A stretch of 64,000 nt of DNA from Streptomyces odontomachi (GTDB lineage Bacteria; Actinomycetota; Actinomycetes; Streptomycetales; Streptomycetaceae), in assembly GCF_024435355.1 (NCBI RefSeq), contig NZ_JAMJWG010000024.1, forward strand, positions 97,149 to 161,148, written 5' to 3'. The position numbers were made by a program, and so were the translations under genes. The notes under the pieces are model-generated. The model was not told the origin of the DNA and ran no database searches. It was given only the letters and a program-made list of their open reading frames with translations. Shown here one piece after another: positions 49,735 through 58,459 of the stretch. Numbering within the stretch: position 1 is the first letter of the stretch; each line of letters starts with the position of its first letter.

Positions 49735-50716
49735 GAGTCCAGTCCCGTCGGCGGGCCCAGGGAACGCCGCGTACCTCGTCGGCCTCGTCGGTGCGGCCCA
49801 GCGCGCGAAGGGTTCGGACCAGCCTCGCCTGCGCGTGTTGGGTGCTTTCGTGACTCATGCCGAAGAGGTTCTTGTAGTCGCGGTAGACGCGTTCGTACAC
49901 CACCCGCGCCGATTCGTGGTCGTCGAGTCTCTCCAGGGTGAGGGCCACGTCCGAGGCATCCCGCAGCGCGTCGAGTGCGGTGGGGCCCTTGGCCGCGGCC
50001 CGTCTGGCCGCGACGTCGCGAAAGATCGTCAACGCCGCCGGGTACTCCTGTAGGCCGAACAGGCTCGCGCCCAGGTGGCTGGCCGCGTTCAGCGTGATGT
50101 CGTCGTCGGGGTCGAGTCGGGCCCGGCAGCGTCGCAGCGTCTCCTGGTTCAGCCTGAGCGCGGCATGGAAGTCGTCGAGGTCGTTGAGGCAGGTGCCGAG
50201 GTTGACCGCCGCGTTCAGCGTGGTGGGATGGTCCTTGCCGAGGGTGGCTTCGCGTTGGGAGAGGACTTTCTTCATGACGGCCGCGGCGGCTTCGCCCTCG
50301 CCCAACTCCAGATGGCACGCCGCCTGGCGTTCCGCCACGTAGATGACGTCTACATGCGATTCGAGGAGCCGCCGCGACCATTCGCCGTAGACGGTCCTCG
50401 CAAGGATCAGGCCGGCCTTGGAGCGGTTGGCCATGGACAGGTAGTACAGCACGTTCATGACGAGGGTTCGGAAGGTTCCAGGCGTGCTGCTCGGCACACC
50501 CGATTCCATCAGATACGAAAGGAGGGTCTGGAGATCGGAAGTCAGAATTCGGTACGTTTTCCAGTGGCCCGGGTCCTCCGGATCGAGGCGCGGCAGCGCG
50601 GCGTACTCGTCACGCGCGGCCCGGCAGGCTTCTGCCACGTCGCGATGCGGCTCCCTGAAGAGCTGCCGGATGTTCTGGTGCGCGTCGCGTATGAGCGCAT
50701 GGGATGCCGTGCTCAA
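49730..50716 (-). CDS. TPR-repeat protein, last gene of the CRP-cyclase-STAND operon
   Basis: 328 residues from TTG 50716, which overlaps the STAND stop (TTGA) and has GGGAG seven bases upstream. Helical throughout; TPR/kinesin-light-chain-like repeats from about 135 on: AERQAACHLELGEGEAAAAV, TTLNAAVNLGTCLNDLDDFH, ITLNAASHLGASLFGLQEYP, AALTIFRDVAAR. Such repeats bind peptides or protein partners. No enzyme motif. As it is coupled to the large NTPase it is probably a sensor or adaptor subunit of that protein. Confidence 0.75.
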   Translation of the reverse strand: MSTASHALIRDAHQNIRQLFREPHRDVAEACRAARDEYAALPRLDPEDPGHWKTYRILTSDLQTLLSYLMESGVPSSTPGTFRTLVMNVLYYLSMANRSKAGLILARTVYGEWSRRLLESHVDVIYVAERQAACHLELGEGEAAAAVMKKVLSQREATLGKDHPTTLNAAVNLGTCLNDLDDFHAALRLNQETLRRCRARLDPDDDITLNAASHLGASLFGLQEYPAALTIFRDVAARRAAAKGPTALDALRDASDVALTLERLDDHESARVVYERVYRDYKNLFGMSHESTQHAQARLVRTLRALGRTDEADEVRGVPWARRRDWTP

Positions 50717-53700
50717 TGCCGTGCTCCCGTCGGACCGTCGGGCAGGCGCCTGTCGTCGGGCAGGAGCCTGCGGAAAGACACACCGTTCGCGGCTTCGGGA
50801 GCGGACCCGTCGGCGGCGACGCAGGCGAGGCCACGTTCGAGCGGTGTTGCGAGGCGTGCGGCCAGTTCTGCACCGAAGGTCGCCTGCAAGTCGTCGATCG
50901 CCTTCTCCAGCAGGGTCATGGCGTGGCTCCACCGCACGGTGGCCGCATCGTAGAGCGCCTGCAAGGCGGTGGACGGACTGCGCCGCAGCAGCGCCGGATA
51001 GAGCCGTGCGGCCGCCGCGTCGACCAGTGCCTGCTTTCCGTAGATGCTGAACTCCTTCCGCTCCGTCTCCTCGAAGAGCGCGACCGGGTCCACCAGGTCG
51101 GCGAGAATCGGCGCCGCCGCCAGATACGTCAACGCGTCGACGCGGTCGGCGCCTTCCAGGTCGTCGGCTGCCGCGATCGTCTCCTTGCCGAGGTTCAGCA
51201 GCAGATCCCGCAGCTCGGGACGGATCTCGGCGGCGAACGCGAGCAGGCCGGCGGCAGCCGCCACGTTTCGATCGGCGAGGACTCGGCGGATTCCGGCGGC
51301 GAACGCCGGTCCGGGCAGGCCGTCCTCGGTCGGTGCGACGCATTCCATGGCGGTCGCGTAGATCGGGTCCTCGATCCGCATGCGGTTTTCGACCGGGGCG
51401 TAGCCGGGCAGCTCCCGGATGACCTGGAACTCGCGGAGCGCCAAGGCGGCGCGGGCGCAGTCGATGAGCACGTTCCCCTGCGTGCCCTGGAACCAGTCGG
51501 GGCCAAGCGCCTGCGTCAGGAATCGCCGCAGATCACGCGGAAATCGCTCACGTTCGAAGAGGCCCGCGATGAAATGATCGACGACATACATATAGAGGTG
51601 GAGACTGCGCGCGAAGGAGAGGTATTCGACTTCTTCGAGTGCGGTCACGTCCCGCTCGCGACAGTCGAGAGCGCTGAGTGCCACTTCGAAGCGCACCCGG
51701 ATATCCGGACGGCCGTAAGCGGTGACACGGCGTTTGTCGGTGTCCCATGGGGGCGACGTCCGGCTGGGCGCGGGCAGGACCGCGAGGGCCCGATCGAGCT
51801 CGCGGGAGAGTTCCTCGGCCCTGGGCCCGTGACCGGGATCGTGCGCGGCCAGATGGAGCACGGACAGGCCGATCGCCCGCTCCCCGATGTCGTCGAGCGC
51901 GCGGACGATGTGCGTCGAGGTCTCCGGGTCGCGCGCCCGGAGGTGCTCGGCGGCGACGCGCAGCGTTCTCGCCAGCGAACCGGAGGCCGTCGACGCCACT
52001 CGTACGATGTCGGCGGGGCCCCGGAAGAAGTGCCGTGATACGAACGCTCTCCACTCCTCGGATGCGTTGAAGGCCGCTGTGATGCCGGCCAGTTCGTCGT
52101 GCGTGAAGCCCTTGCCTTTCGCGCGCTGCCCTTCCTGTTGATCTGCCGCCCGTAGCTCTGCCCGTTGACCTGCGGAGTCCTCCGGTGTGTGCGGATGTTC
52201 CGAACGGTCGTGCTCGACGGTTCCGAATTGGCTGGAGTTCTCAGCGTAGAAGGCGAGCGTCTCTTCGAGGATCGCGATCGCTTCGGATCGTTCGCCACGG
52301 TTCAGGTGCAGGTGCGCGATTCCCGAGAGCATCGAGTACCGGTCGTTGGCGTAGATCTCATGCGTTCGGCCGGCCTCGTCGTCTTTCCCCGACAGCCAGG
52401 GGAGCGGTGTGTATCCGCCCCAGTACCAGTCGGTCTCCGGCGCCCCGCGCGCGACCTCGGCCGCACGCGCCAGGTCGTGTCGCGCGAATCTCGTGACCAC
52501 CGGAATCAGGCGGAGGGTACGGAGTTGGCCGCCCACCGTGCCGGGCCGGGCGCCCGCGTTCTGGAGGGTGGCGAGCGTCTGCTCCACCGCCTCCAGCGTG
52601 TCGTCCGAGGCCGGCTCCGGCGTGTCGTCCGAGTCCGACTCCGCGCCGGCGCCGCTGCGCAGGTGCGCGGCCTTCGCCAGGTCGTCCTTCGTCGCGTCCG
52701 GCTCGAGGTCGAAGCGGGCAAGGAGCATCCTGGCCGTGCTCGCGTCCACCGGCGCCACGCTCATTGCGGCGGCGACGAGGGTGCTCCCCAGGTCCTGGAC
52801 GCCACCGGCTTCGAAGACCTCTGACCGCAGCTCGGCCAGCAGCCGTGCCGCGGCCATGTCGTCAAGGCCGTGCCAGGCCCGCACCAACCGTGCGAGCGAG
52901 CGGACGCGGGCGAGCGGTGCTGCTTCGGCCAGGCTTCTCTCGGCAGCCTCCAGGATCGCGCGGGTCTGCGCGGAATCGATCTCACGTGACGTGAGTTTCA
53001 GGTAGGCGTCGCATCGATCGTCACGGATCTTGCCGGTCAGCGTGCGCGCCCGCACGATGTCCCGCTCCGCGTCGGCGGCCCTGCGGTAGAGGTCGTCCGG
53101 GGGCTCGTCCCCCTTCCCGCCGCGCCGCCGTTGCTCCTCCTGCGCACGTTCCCACAGGCGCAGCGCGCGTTCGACGTCGTAAGGGGCCAGCAGGCGTGCC
53201 GCGTAGCCCAACGCCTTCTCGGCATCGGGCCACCCGGCGTCCCGCTTGCCCGGTGGAATCATCAGGGCGCACTCGACGACGCGCTCGTTCAGTTCCTGCC
53301 GGGTGGGCTGGCCCGGCCCGCACTCGGCGTACCGCGCGATCTCCGCGAGCGCTGCGAACTGGTGGAACGACGGGGTGAGCTCCGAGGCCCGTTCGAGCGC
53401 TTCGTTGAGCCGACCGACCCGGGCCATCAGGCCGAACGCGCGGGCGGGTATGGACTTGTTCCAGTGCACCGCCTGGTTGCGGACCACGGACAGGTACAGG
53501 ATCGGGCTCAGGCCGTGCTCGACGTCCCCGGTCTGGGCGATGTGCCGGGCGATCTGGTCGACCGCGCCGAGGAAGGGCCGCTCGGCCCCGAACTCCGCCC
53601 GCACGGCCTGGAGGAAGCCGCCGCAGATCAGGTCGACGGCCCGTGCGCGCGTACGTGGCTTGGCGCCGAGAACGTGGTCGGGCAGGTACTTCAGTCCGTA

Positions 53701-55164
53701 GCGGTCCACCTTCGACCAGTCGACATCGGCCCAGGCCACGGCCGGCCCCTGGTAGTGCCGTGCGATGCGCTCGTGCCACTCGACCTGGTCGAGCCAGCAG
53801 TCCGTGTGCTTCTCCCGGGCGATCGGCCCGGTCAGGAACTCCCCCACGGAAGCGTGGAAAAGGGCGACCCGTCCGTTGTGCCGACGCAGCAGCCAGCGAA
53901 GCCGTGCGAGCACGTTGAGAACGGAACGCTCCCAGACGCGCGCCTCGGTCAACCTCATGAGCTGCGCCTCGGTCAGCGGCTCGCGCGCGACGGTGAGCAC
54001 GCCGAGGATCGGCTGCCCGACGCCTTCCCACGACGGGGTGTACCGGTCCTCCGGCCTGAGCGGGTTCTCGATGTCGAGCAGCCCGAGCCGGTCGATCTCG
54101 ACGCGGGCCAGTTCCACGAAGAGCCCGTAGATGCCTGCGAGCGTCGGCGGCACGTCCTCCAGCTTGAACAGGCGGTCCGCCAGGTCCGTGTCGTCCGACG
54201 CGATCGCGTCCTTCAGGGCCCGGACGTAGCTGACCAGATAGAGGAAGTTCCCCTCCGCACGGCGCGCCGCCTGCCGCAGGAACTGGTCCGGGAACAGTCC
54301 CCTGGCCTGGGCCGCTCGGGTCACCTCGGCCGTGGCCAGCGTCTTCTCTGCGTAGGCGAGCAGGTCGCCGGCCACCCGGCTGTCGTGGCCCTCGACGGCG
54401 ATCTCGGCCAGCCTGTGGTCCGCCGCGGAGCGCAGCAGCCCCAGGGCGGACTGCGGCCGCGAGGTGATCACGATCTTGACGTTGTCCGGCAGGCGCGGCC
54501 CGGACGCGAGCCAGGTCAGCAGTTCGGTGTCGCGGTCGACGCGGGCCGCTTCGTCGAGCGCGTCCAGCAGGATGACGATGTCGGGGCCGTCGGGATCGTC
54601 GTCGGCCAGCACGCCGGCCGGGCCGAGCAGGGCAAGGTGCGCGAGGTTGTCCGGCTCCAGGAGCCGGGGCTCGACGTTCGCCATGCCGATCTCCACACCC
54701 GTGACCCGCCCGCTGAGGCGTCCCACGTGCTGCTCCACGGTCAGCCGCGCGGTCCGGTAGAACGGCGAGACGGTGAGGTCGTCGATGCGTATCCCGGTCG
54801 CGCTGCCCTGTGTCTCGATGTCCCCGATGCGTTGCCGGACCGCCACCTCCAGCGCGGCGGGCTCGAACAGCGCCGGGCGCTGTGCGGCCAGTTGGTGGCC
54901 GACGGACAGCAGGAAGGAGCCGATGTCGCCGGCCGCCGGGGCGCCCGCGTTCTCGGCGCCGATGAAATAGCGCAGCCAGCTGGGATGCGCGGTCGCCAGG
55001 CCCGCCATCAGGCTCGTCTTCCCGGTGCCGGGCTCGCCGCTGATCAGGACCAGGCTCGTGCCCGGCGCGGCGACCGCGGCTTCGATCTCGTCGGTGAGCC
55101 AGTCGCGTTCGACGAAATCTCCGCCGGAACGTTCGGCGACCAGCTCTTCGAAGGCGCGTTCCAC
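50713..55164 (-). CDS. 1483-residue STAND/NACHT-like NTPase
   Basis: GTG 55164, GGGGAG six bases upstream, three bp after the previous stop. N-terminal NTPase: Walker A SGEPGTGKTSL (42-52), Walker B IVILLDALDEAARVD (196-210), sensor NVKIVITSRPQSAL. Between Walker A and B is an insert with two glycine/isoleucine motifs: RIGDIETQGSATGIRIDD (112-129) and HVGRLSGRVTGVEIGMAN (146-163). The first aligns with the C-terminus of the cyclase-like protein encoded two genes upstream. About 1000 residues of helical repeats follow (LEREASELTPSFHQFAALAE-like pairs), typical of ligand-sensing solenoids. No nuclease, protease or TIR effector is recognised. Such giant STAND proteins often act in conflict or stress sensing. 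Confidence 0.8.
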   Translation of the reverse strand: MERAFEELVAERSGGDFVERDWLTDEIEAAVAAPGTSLVLISGEPGTGKTSLMAGLATAHPSWLRYFIGAENAGAPAAGDIGSFLLSVGHQLAAQRPALFEPAALEVAVRQRIGDIETQGSATGIRIDDLTVSPFYRTARLTVEQHVGRLSGRVTGVEIGMANVEPRLLEPDNLAHLALLGPAGVLADDDPDGPDIVILLDALDEAARVDRDTELLTWLASGPRLPDNVKIVITSRPQSALGLLRSAADHRLAEIAVEGHDSRVAGDLLAYAEKTLATAEVTRAAQARGLFPDQFLRQAARRAEGNFLYLVSYVRALKDAIASDDTDLADRLFKLEDVPPTLAGIYGLFVELARVEIDRLGLLDIENPLRPEDRYTPSWEGVGQPILGVLTVAREPLTEAQLMRLTEARVWERSVLNVLARLRWLLRRHNGRVALFHASVGEFLTGPIAREKHTDCWLDQVEWHERIARHYQGPAVAWADVDWSKVDRYGLKYLPDHVLGAKPRTRARAVDLICGGFLQAVRAEFGAERPFLGAVDQIARHIAQTGDVEHGLSPILYLSVVRNQAVHWNKSIPARAFGLMARVGRLNEALERASELTPSFHQFAALAEIARYAECGPGQPTRQELNERVVECALMIPPGKRDAGWPDAEKALGYAARLLAPYDVERALRLWERAQEEQRRRGGKGDEPPDDLYRRAADAERDIVRARTLTGKIRDDRCDAYLKLTSREIDSAQTRAILEAAERSLAEAAPLARVRSLARLVRAWHGLDDMAAARLLAELRSEVFEAGGVQDLGSTLVAAAMSVAPVDASTARMLLARFDLEPDATKDDLAKAAHLRSGAGAESDSDDTPEPASDDTLEAVEQTLATLQNAGARPGTVGGQLRTLRLIPVVTRFARHDLARAAEVARGAPETDWYWGGYTPLPWLSGKDDEAGRTHEIYANDRYSMLSGIAHLHLNRGERSEAIAILEETLAFYAENSSQFGTVEHDRSEHPHTPEDSAGQRAELRAADQQEGQRAKGKGFTHDELAGITAAFNASEEWRAFVSRHFFRGPADIVRVASTASGSLARTLRVAAEHLRARDPETSTHIVRALDDIGERAIGLSVLHLAAHDPGHGPRAEELSRELDRALAVLPAPSRTSPPWDTDKRRVTAYGRPDIRVRFEVALSALDCRERDVTALEEVEYLSFARSLHLYMYVVDHFIAGLFERERFPRDLRRFLTQALGPDWFQGTQGNVLIDCARAALALREFQVIRELPGYAPVENRMRIEDPIYATAMECVAPTEDGLPGPAFAAGIRRVLADRNVAAAAGLLAFAAEIRPELRDLLLNLGKETIAAADDLEGADRVDALTYLAAAPILADLVDPVALFEETERKEFSIYGKQALVDAAAARLYPALLRRSPSTALQALYDAATVRWSHAMTLLEKAIDDLQATFGAELAARLATPLERGLACVAADGSAPEAANGVSFRRLLPDDRRLPDGPTGARH

Positions 55165-55167
55165 GGC

Positions 55168-55713
55168 TCACTCCCCGCCGACGATGTCTGCGGCGATCAC
55201 TTCTCCGCCCGCCTCGATCCGGCCCGCGCGCGCGTGCGCGTCGATGGTGGCCGAGACGACCTTCGCCCGGACGCCGATCAGGATGCCGGCGACCACGTCG
55301 GCTTCCACGCTCCCCCGCACCACCTTCGTGCCGGCGCCGCTGAGCTCGTCGGCGAAGACGATCGGCACCTGATGCACGGCACCGAGCACTCGGCGCAACG
55401 CGTCCGCGACCTCGATCACCTGGGGGTCGACGGCGCCCTGAAGCAGCGCGTCACGTCGCTCTCCGGTCACGAACGGTTCCAGGTACGTTCGGCAGAACTC
55501 GAGGTCTGCGCGAAAGCCCTCGACGAGCTCCGGGTCCGGCGGGGGTAGTTCACGCGGCTCCGCGACGACTTCGGGTACCACCGATCGCTCTCGCCGCTCG
55601 GCCCTGCCCTCCCGGTGCTGCCTGATGACCTCGCCCGCCTGCCCGTACAGAAATCGGATCCCCTCGGTGAGCACGGTCGCGCTGAGGCCCGCCAAGGTCA
55701 GGGAGTCCGCCAT
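55168..55713 (-). CDS. 181-residue protein with glycine/isoleucine motif, unknown
   Basis: ATG 55713 with AAGGAGAG upstream. N-terminus MADSLTLAGLSATVLTEGIR FLYGQ reads as an amphipathic helix of the kind used for membrane contact or protein assembly. The centre is charged and Pro-rich (EPRELPPPDPELVEGF). The C-terminal 60 residues are strand-rich: VVRGSVEADVVAGILIGVRA KVVSATIDAH, then GRIEAGGEVIAADIVG. VAGILIGVRA (141-150) matches VDGRLIGVDA of the cyclase-like protein at seven of ten positions. Not a family I can name. Sits between the cyclase-like and STAND genes, three bp before the latter. Confidence 0.65.
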   Translation of the reverse strand: MADSLTLAGLSATVLTEGIRFLYGQAGEVIRQHREGRAERRERSVVPEVVAEPRELPPPDPELVEGFRADLEFCRTYLEPFVTGERRDALLQGAVDPQVIEVADALRRVLGAVHQVPIVFADELSGAGTKVVRGSVEADVVAGILIGVRAKVVSATIDAHARAGRIEAGGEVIAADIVGGE

Positions 55714-55743
55714 CTCACACTCTCCTTCGAGGAACGCCGTCGA

Positions 55744-55806
55744 TCAGCCGCGCGACGTGATCCGCACCGGAGCGCTCGCCGGCGAGTTGGCCGAATGGCT
55801 GCTCAT
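55744..55806 (-). CDS. possible 20-codon coupled open frame
   Basis: ATG 55806 overlaps the stop of the cyclase-like gene (ATGA); the product would be MSSHSANSPASAPVRITSRG. It fills most of the 89-bp gap before the 181-residue gene. It has no ribosome binding site of its own, so only coupling could translate it. It may merely be a chance frame or may help re-initiation. Confidence 0.2.
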   Translation of the reverse strand: MSSHSANSPASAPVRITSRG

Positions 55807-56666
55807 GACTCGCGTTCATCGCGGGCTCCGTTGCCGATCCGCACTCCGGTGACGTTGCCGGTCTCCCCGATCGAGCCGAGCCGCATCTCGCTCCGGATCT
55901 CAGCGCTGCGGTGGTCCGAGAGCTCGGCGTCGACTCCGATGAGCCTGCCGTCGACGGTGTCCGCGGTCGTCGTGGCCTCCGCGCGCACCGGCGCCGCCGA
56001 GGAGCGGACGGGGTTGCCGGGCACCGCCTCCGCAGGGTTCGAATCGTCGGCGCAGGGCGGCACGTCGGTGCAGGGCGGCAGGCTCCGGGACGGGACGTGG
56101 ACCCATGCCCGGCCCTGGAACTTCGCCTCGTCGATTTCGAGCGGCCGGAAGTCCTCCTGCCGCAGCGAGGTGAGGCGGCTGAGCACCAGCTCCTCGTAAA
56201 AGCTCTCGGACAGCGCCAACACGAGATTCGCGCCCGATTCCTCGAGCGCCTCGCGCAGGGCCGCCGAGTCGAGCAGCCGGGAGACGTGCACCGGCGCCGG
56301 CCCGGAATACCCGTTGGGGGCGTCGACCGCCACGCCGTGATGCATCGCGATCCGCAGCCGCAGCCTCGCGTCGGGCAACCGGTCCTCGTTGAAGGCCGTC
56401 AGCTGCGCGTCCAGGTGACGCACGAACGCGTCGACCACCAGCCGCTCGTCCTGATCGCCCGGCAGCACGGCGAGTTCCCCGTCGCCCTGTGGCTGTAAGG
56501 CCCATTTCATGCGGTCGAGCCCGGCATCGAAAGCGGCGGCGTCGAGCATGCCCAGCAGGTCGTGCTGTAGTTCGTACTGCCCCTTCGCCGCACGCTTGCT
56601 GTACCCCTTCGCGTCGACCGTGACGCACAGGGCACGGAGCTTATGCGTGATCTGTCCTTCTTCCAC
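55803..56666 (-). CDS. class III nucleotidyl cyclase-like protein with C-terminal interaction motifs
   Basis: 287 residues from GTG 56666. Residues about 10-195 follow the class III cyclase pattern: LCVTVDAKGYSKR with the first metal Asp (18), LQPQGDGELAVLP with the second (62), and LRLRIAMHHGVAVDAPNGYS followed by APVHVSRLLDS. The usual RLN transition-state residues are not obvious, so activity is uncertain. After a linker (CTDVPPCADDSNPAEAVPGN) come VDGRLIGVDA (238-247) and RLGSIGETGNVTGVRIGN (262-279), shared with the 181-residue and STAND proteins respectively. It follows the CRP gene by 50 bp. A cyclic nucleotide made here could be read by that CRP protein (inference). Confidence 0.7.
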   Translation of the reverse strand: MEEGQITHKLRALCVTVDAKGYSKRAAKGQYELQHDLLGMLDAAAFDAGLDRMKWALQPQGDGELAVLPGDQDERLVVDAFVRHLDAQLTAFNEDRLPDARLRLRIAMHHGVAVDAPNGYSGPAPVHVSRLLDSAALREALEESGANLVLALSESFYEELVLSRLTSLRQEDFRPLEIDEAKFQGRAWVHVPSRSLPPCTDVPPCADDSNPAEAVPGNPVRSSAAPVRAEATTTADTVDGRLIGVDAELSDHRSAEIRSEMRLGSIGETGNVTGVRIGNGARDERES

Positions 56667-56716
56667 GAGAACATGATGCTCCGCGACCGGCCTCAGCGTT
56701 CCGGTCTAGTGCGGAT

Positions 56717-57403
56717 TCAGCGCCCGGCGATCTCGCGCAGGCGCGCGGCGCCCGTGATGATCAGGTATCGACGGCGGCGCTCCAGGAGCCGTTCCTGCTC
56801 GAAGTCCTGGAGCAGTTGCTCGACGGTGCGCAACGAGACCACCGCCAGCGAGGCGAGATCGGCCTGGGTCAGCTCGGGGCCGATGCGCGGGCCCGCATCC
56901 GTCTCGTCACCGATCATTTCGATGACGTCGACGAGGACGGCGGCGACTCGCTTCTTGGCCGTCATCGACTGGTACTCGGCTCTGCGTTCGTTCGCCCGTT
57001 GCAGCTTGCGTGCCACGACCGCGGAAACCCGCATCGCCTGCTCGGGATGCTGACGCAGGAACGCGGCGAAACCAGCTGCCGGAATCACCCTGGCCCGCAC
57101 GGATGTCGCCGCCACGACCAGCGCACTGCGCGGTGAGCCGGTCACGAACCCCAGCTCACCGAGCAGGTCGCCGCGGGTGCGCAGGCTGAGCAGCAGCTCG
57201 TCCCCGGACGCGGAGAGCGAGCTGACCTTCGTGAGCCCGTCGATCAGGACCATCACGGAGCGGCCCGAGTCGCCTTGGCGCAGCAGAACGTCCCCGCGCG
57301 CGTAACGGCGTTCGGCTCCGAGCCGGAGGACCTCGCGGCGCAGCACAGGGTCGAGGTCCGCCACGAACGACGCGGCGGGCCAGTCTTCCGGGTCCGCAGA
57401 CAC
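56717..57403 (-). CDS. CRP/FNR-family regulator with cyclic-nucleotide pocket
   Basis: 228 residues from GTG 57403, the usual CRP length; earlier in-frame codons come from repeat sequence. Residues about 10-125 are a cNMP-binding barrel with phosphate-binding cassette GELGFVTGSPRSA (82-94), keeping the Glu and Arg that contact cyclic nucleotide. Dimer helix at about 125-155, then winged helix (LTQADLASLAVVSLRTVEQL, LQDFEQERLLERRRRYLI). No Shine-Dalgarno is clear. It is the first gene of the five-gene operon with a cyclase-like protein directly after it, so autoregulation by a cyclic nucleotide is plausible. Confidence 0.85.
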   Translation of the reverse strand: MSADPEDWPAASFVADLDPVLRREVLRLGAERRYARGDVLLRQGDSGRSVMVLIDGLTKVSSLSASGDELLLSLRTRGDLLGELGFVTGSPRSALVVAATSVRARVIPAAGFAAFLRQHPEQAMRVSAVVARKLQRANERRAEYQSMTAKKRVAAVLVDVIEMIGDETDAGPRIGPELTQADLASLAVVSLRTVEQLLQDFEQERLLERRRRYLIITGAARLREIAGR

Positions 57404-57544
57404 AGCCGGAAGATACCCCGGATCACCGTCCCGGGAACGATGCGAGCCGCTGGTGCGGGCCCAGGAAGTTTTCCGGTTTCCCCGGGTAGGGGGGCTGGTC
57501 GCCCCCACCCGTCGGAGCCTTTACGAATGGGCGCAACGCGCCCA

Positions 57545-57602
57545 CCCCTTAGGGGCGCGGGGAACTGCGCGAGCAACCCACCACCGGCCGGTGGTCCGGA
57601 CA
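57545..57602. repeat. dispersed Streptomyces repeat copy
   Basis: AGGGGCGCGGGGAACTGCGC followed by GAGCAACC and the hairpin CCACCGGCCGGTGG. Same element family as at 31.2-31.4 kb and 4.27 kb. It lies between the membrane-protein gene and the CRP gene, both on the minus strand, where it may end transcription from the former. Confidence 0.8.
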
Positions 57603-57618
57603 CGACAGGGTCAGGCCA

Positions 57619-58128
57619 TCAGGTCGGGATCCGCTGGTCGCGCTGCGGATACGTGGCGTAATACCGATAGGTGTCCGGCGGTACCGCCGTCGTGTAGTAG
57701 CGGTAGAACATCATCAGGGCGATCCCGCCGGCCGTGAGCAGCGCGATGACCACGGTGCGGAACATGGACGCGTCGCTGAGGGAGTACAGGTATCCGAACG
57801 CCGCTCCCGCGAAGGCGCCCCACGCGGCGGCCCGCAGCTCGATCGGCACCCAGCGCGGCAGCTGGTGCAGCAGGAAGGCGAGCGCGGCGACGACGATGCC
57901 GCTCACCACGCCGAAGACGACGTTTCCGGTGCTGATCGGCCCGGGCGCTGGCGTGCTGCGGCGCACCTCGGCCGCCCAGAAGCCGTAGGCGATGCCGAGC
58001 AGCAGCGGGAGCGCCCAGGCGGCGGTGCCGATCCGCCGGCTGCCGGGCGGCCCGGCCCCGGACCGACCCGCGGGAAGCCCGCGGGGCACGAGTTCCGGGT
58101 CTCCGGGTGACGGTACCGACTGGGCCAT
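57619..58128 (-). CDS. four-helix membrane protein, unknown
   Basis: 169 residues from ATG 58128, GAGGAG seven bases upstream. Hydrophilic N-terminus (MAQSVPSPGDPELVPRGLPA), then four hydrophobic helices (AAWALPLLLGIAYGFWA, ISTGNVVFGVVSGIVVAALA, LRAAAWGAFAGAAFGYLY, MFRTVVIALLTAGGIALMM) and a Tyr-rich tail YRYYTTAVPPDTYRYYATYP. The Tyr-rich tail is characteristic, but I do not know a function. It is divergent from another membrane protein gene. Confidence 0.6.
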   Translation of the reverse strand: MAQSVPSPGDPELVPRGLPAGRSGAGPPGSRRIGTAAWALPLLLGIAYGFWAAEVRRSTPAPGPISTGNVVFGVVSGIVVAALAFLLHQLPRWVPIELRAAAWGAFAGAAFGYLYSLSDASMFRTVVIALLTAGGIALMMFYRYYTTAVPPDTYRYYATYPQRDQRIPT

Positions 58129-58459
58129 GGCGGACTCCTCTCGGTGGCGCGTCCTCGTCACGGGCGTCCGTGTCGCGACGGTGTCGCCGTCGCGCACGGC
58201 CCGTGTCGCGCGCGTCCGTGCCACCGCCGTGCCCGTGCCACGGACGTTCCTGTCGCGGTACCCCTTTCCGGGACGGCGATGCACGGAGCCGCGCGCCGTG
58301 CGCCACCCCGAGCCGGTATCCCGCGTGCCCGCTCGGCGTCCCGGCGCCCCGGCGCTCCCCCCGTCGGCCGGTCCCCGTACCCCCGTCCGGGTCACCCCGG
58401 CACCCATCCGCAGTCCTCCCGCTCGCCCCCGGCCCACCGGGGGCGATGTGCTGGGGGGT
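58129..58459. other. 331-bp divergent gap with degenerate CGTCCGTG/GTGTCGCG words
   Basis: Between two divergent membrane-protein genes. CGTCCGTGTCGCGACGGTGT and related GTCGCG/CGTGCC words recur at 58160-58255. No gene or riboswitch was seen. The promoters of both genes must be here. The only long frames have no protein-like composition. Confidence 0.4.

Noticed and set aside
53131..55548. 805-codon plus-strand frame opposite the STAND gene
   Set aside because: The minus frame carries Walker A and B motifs; the plus frame is an Arg/Val-rich shadow.
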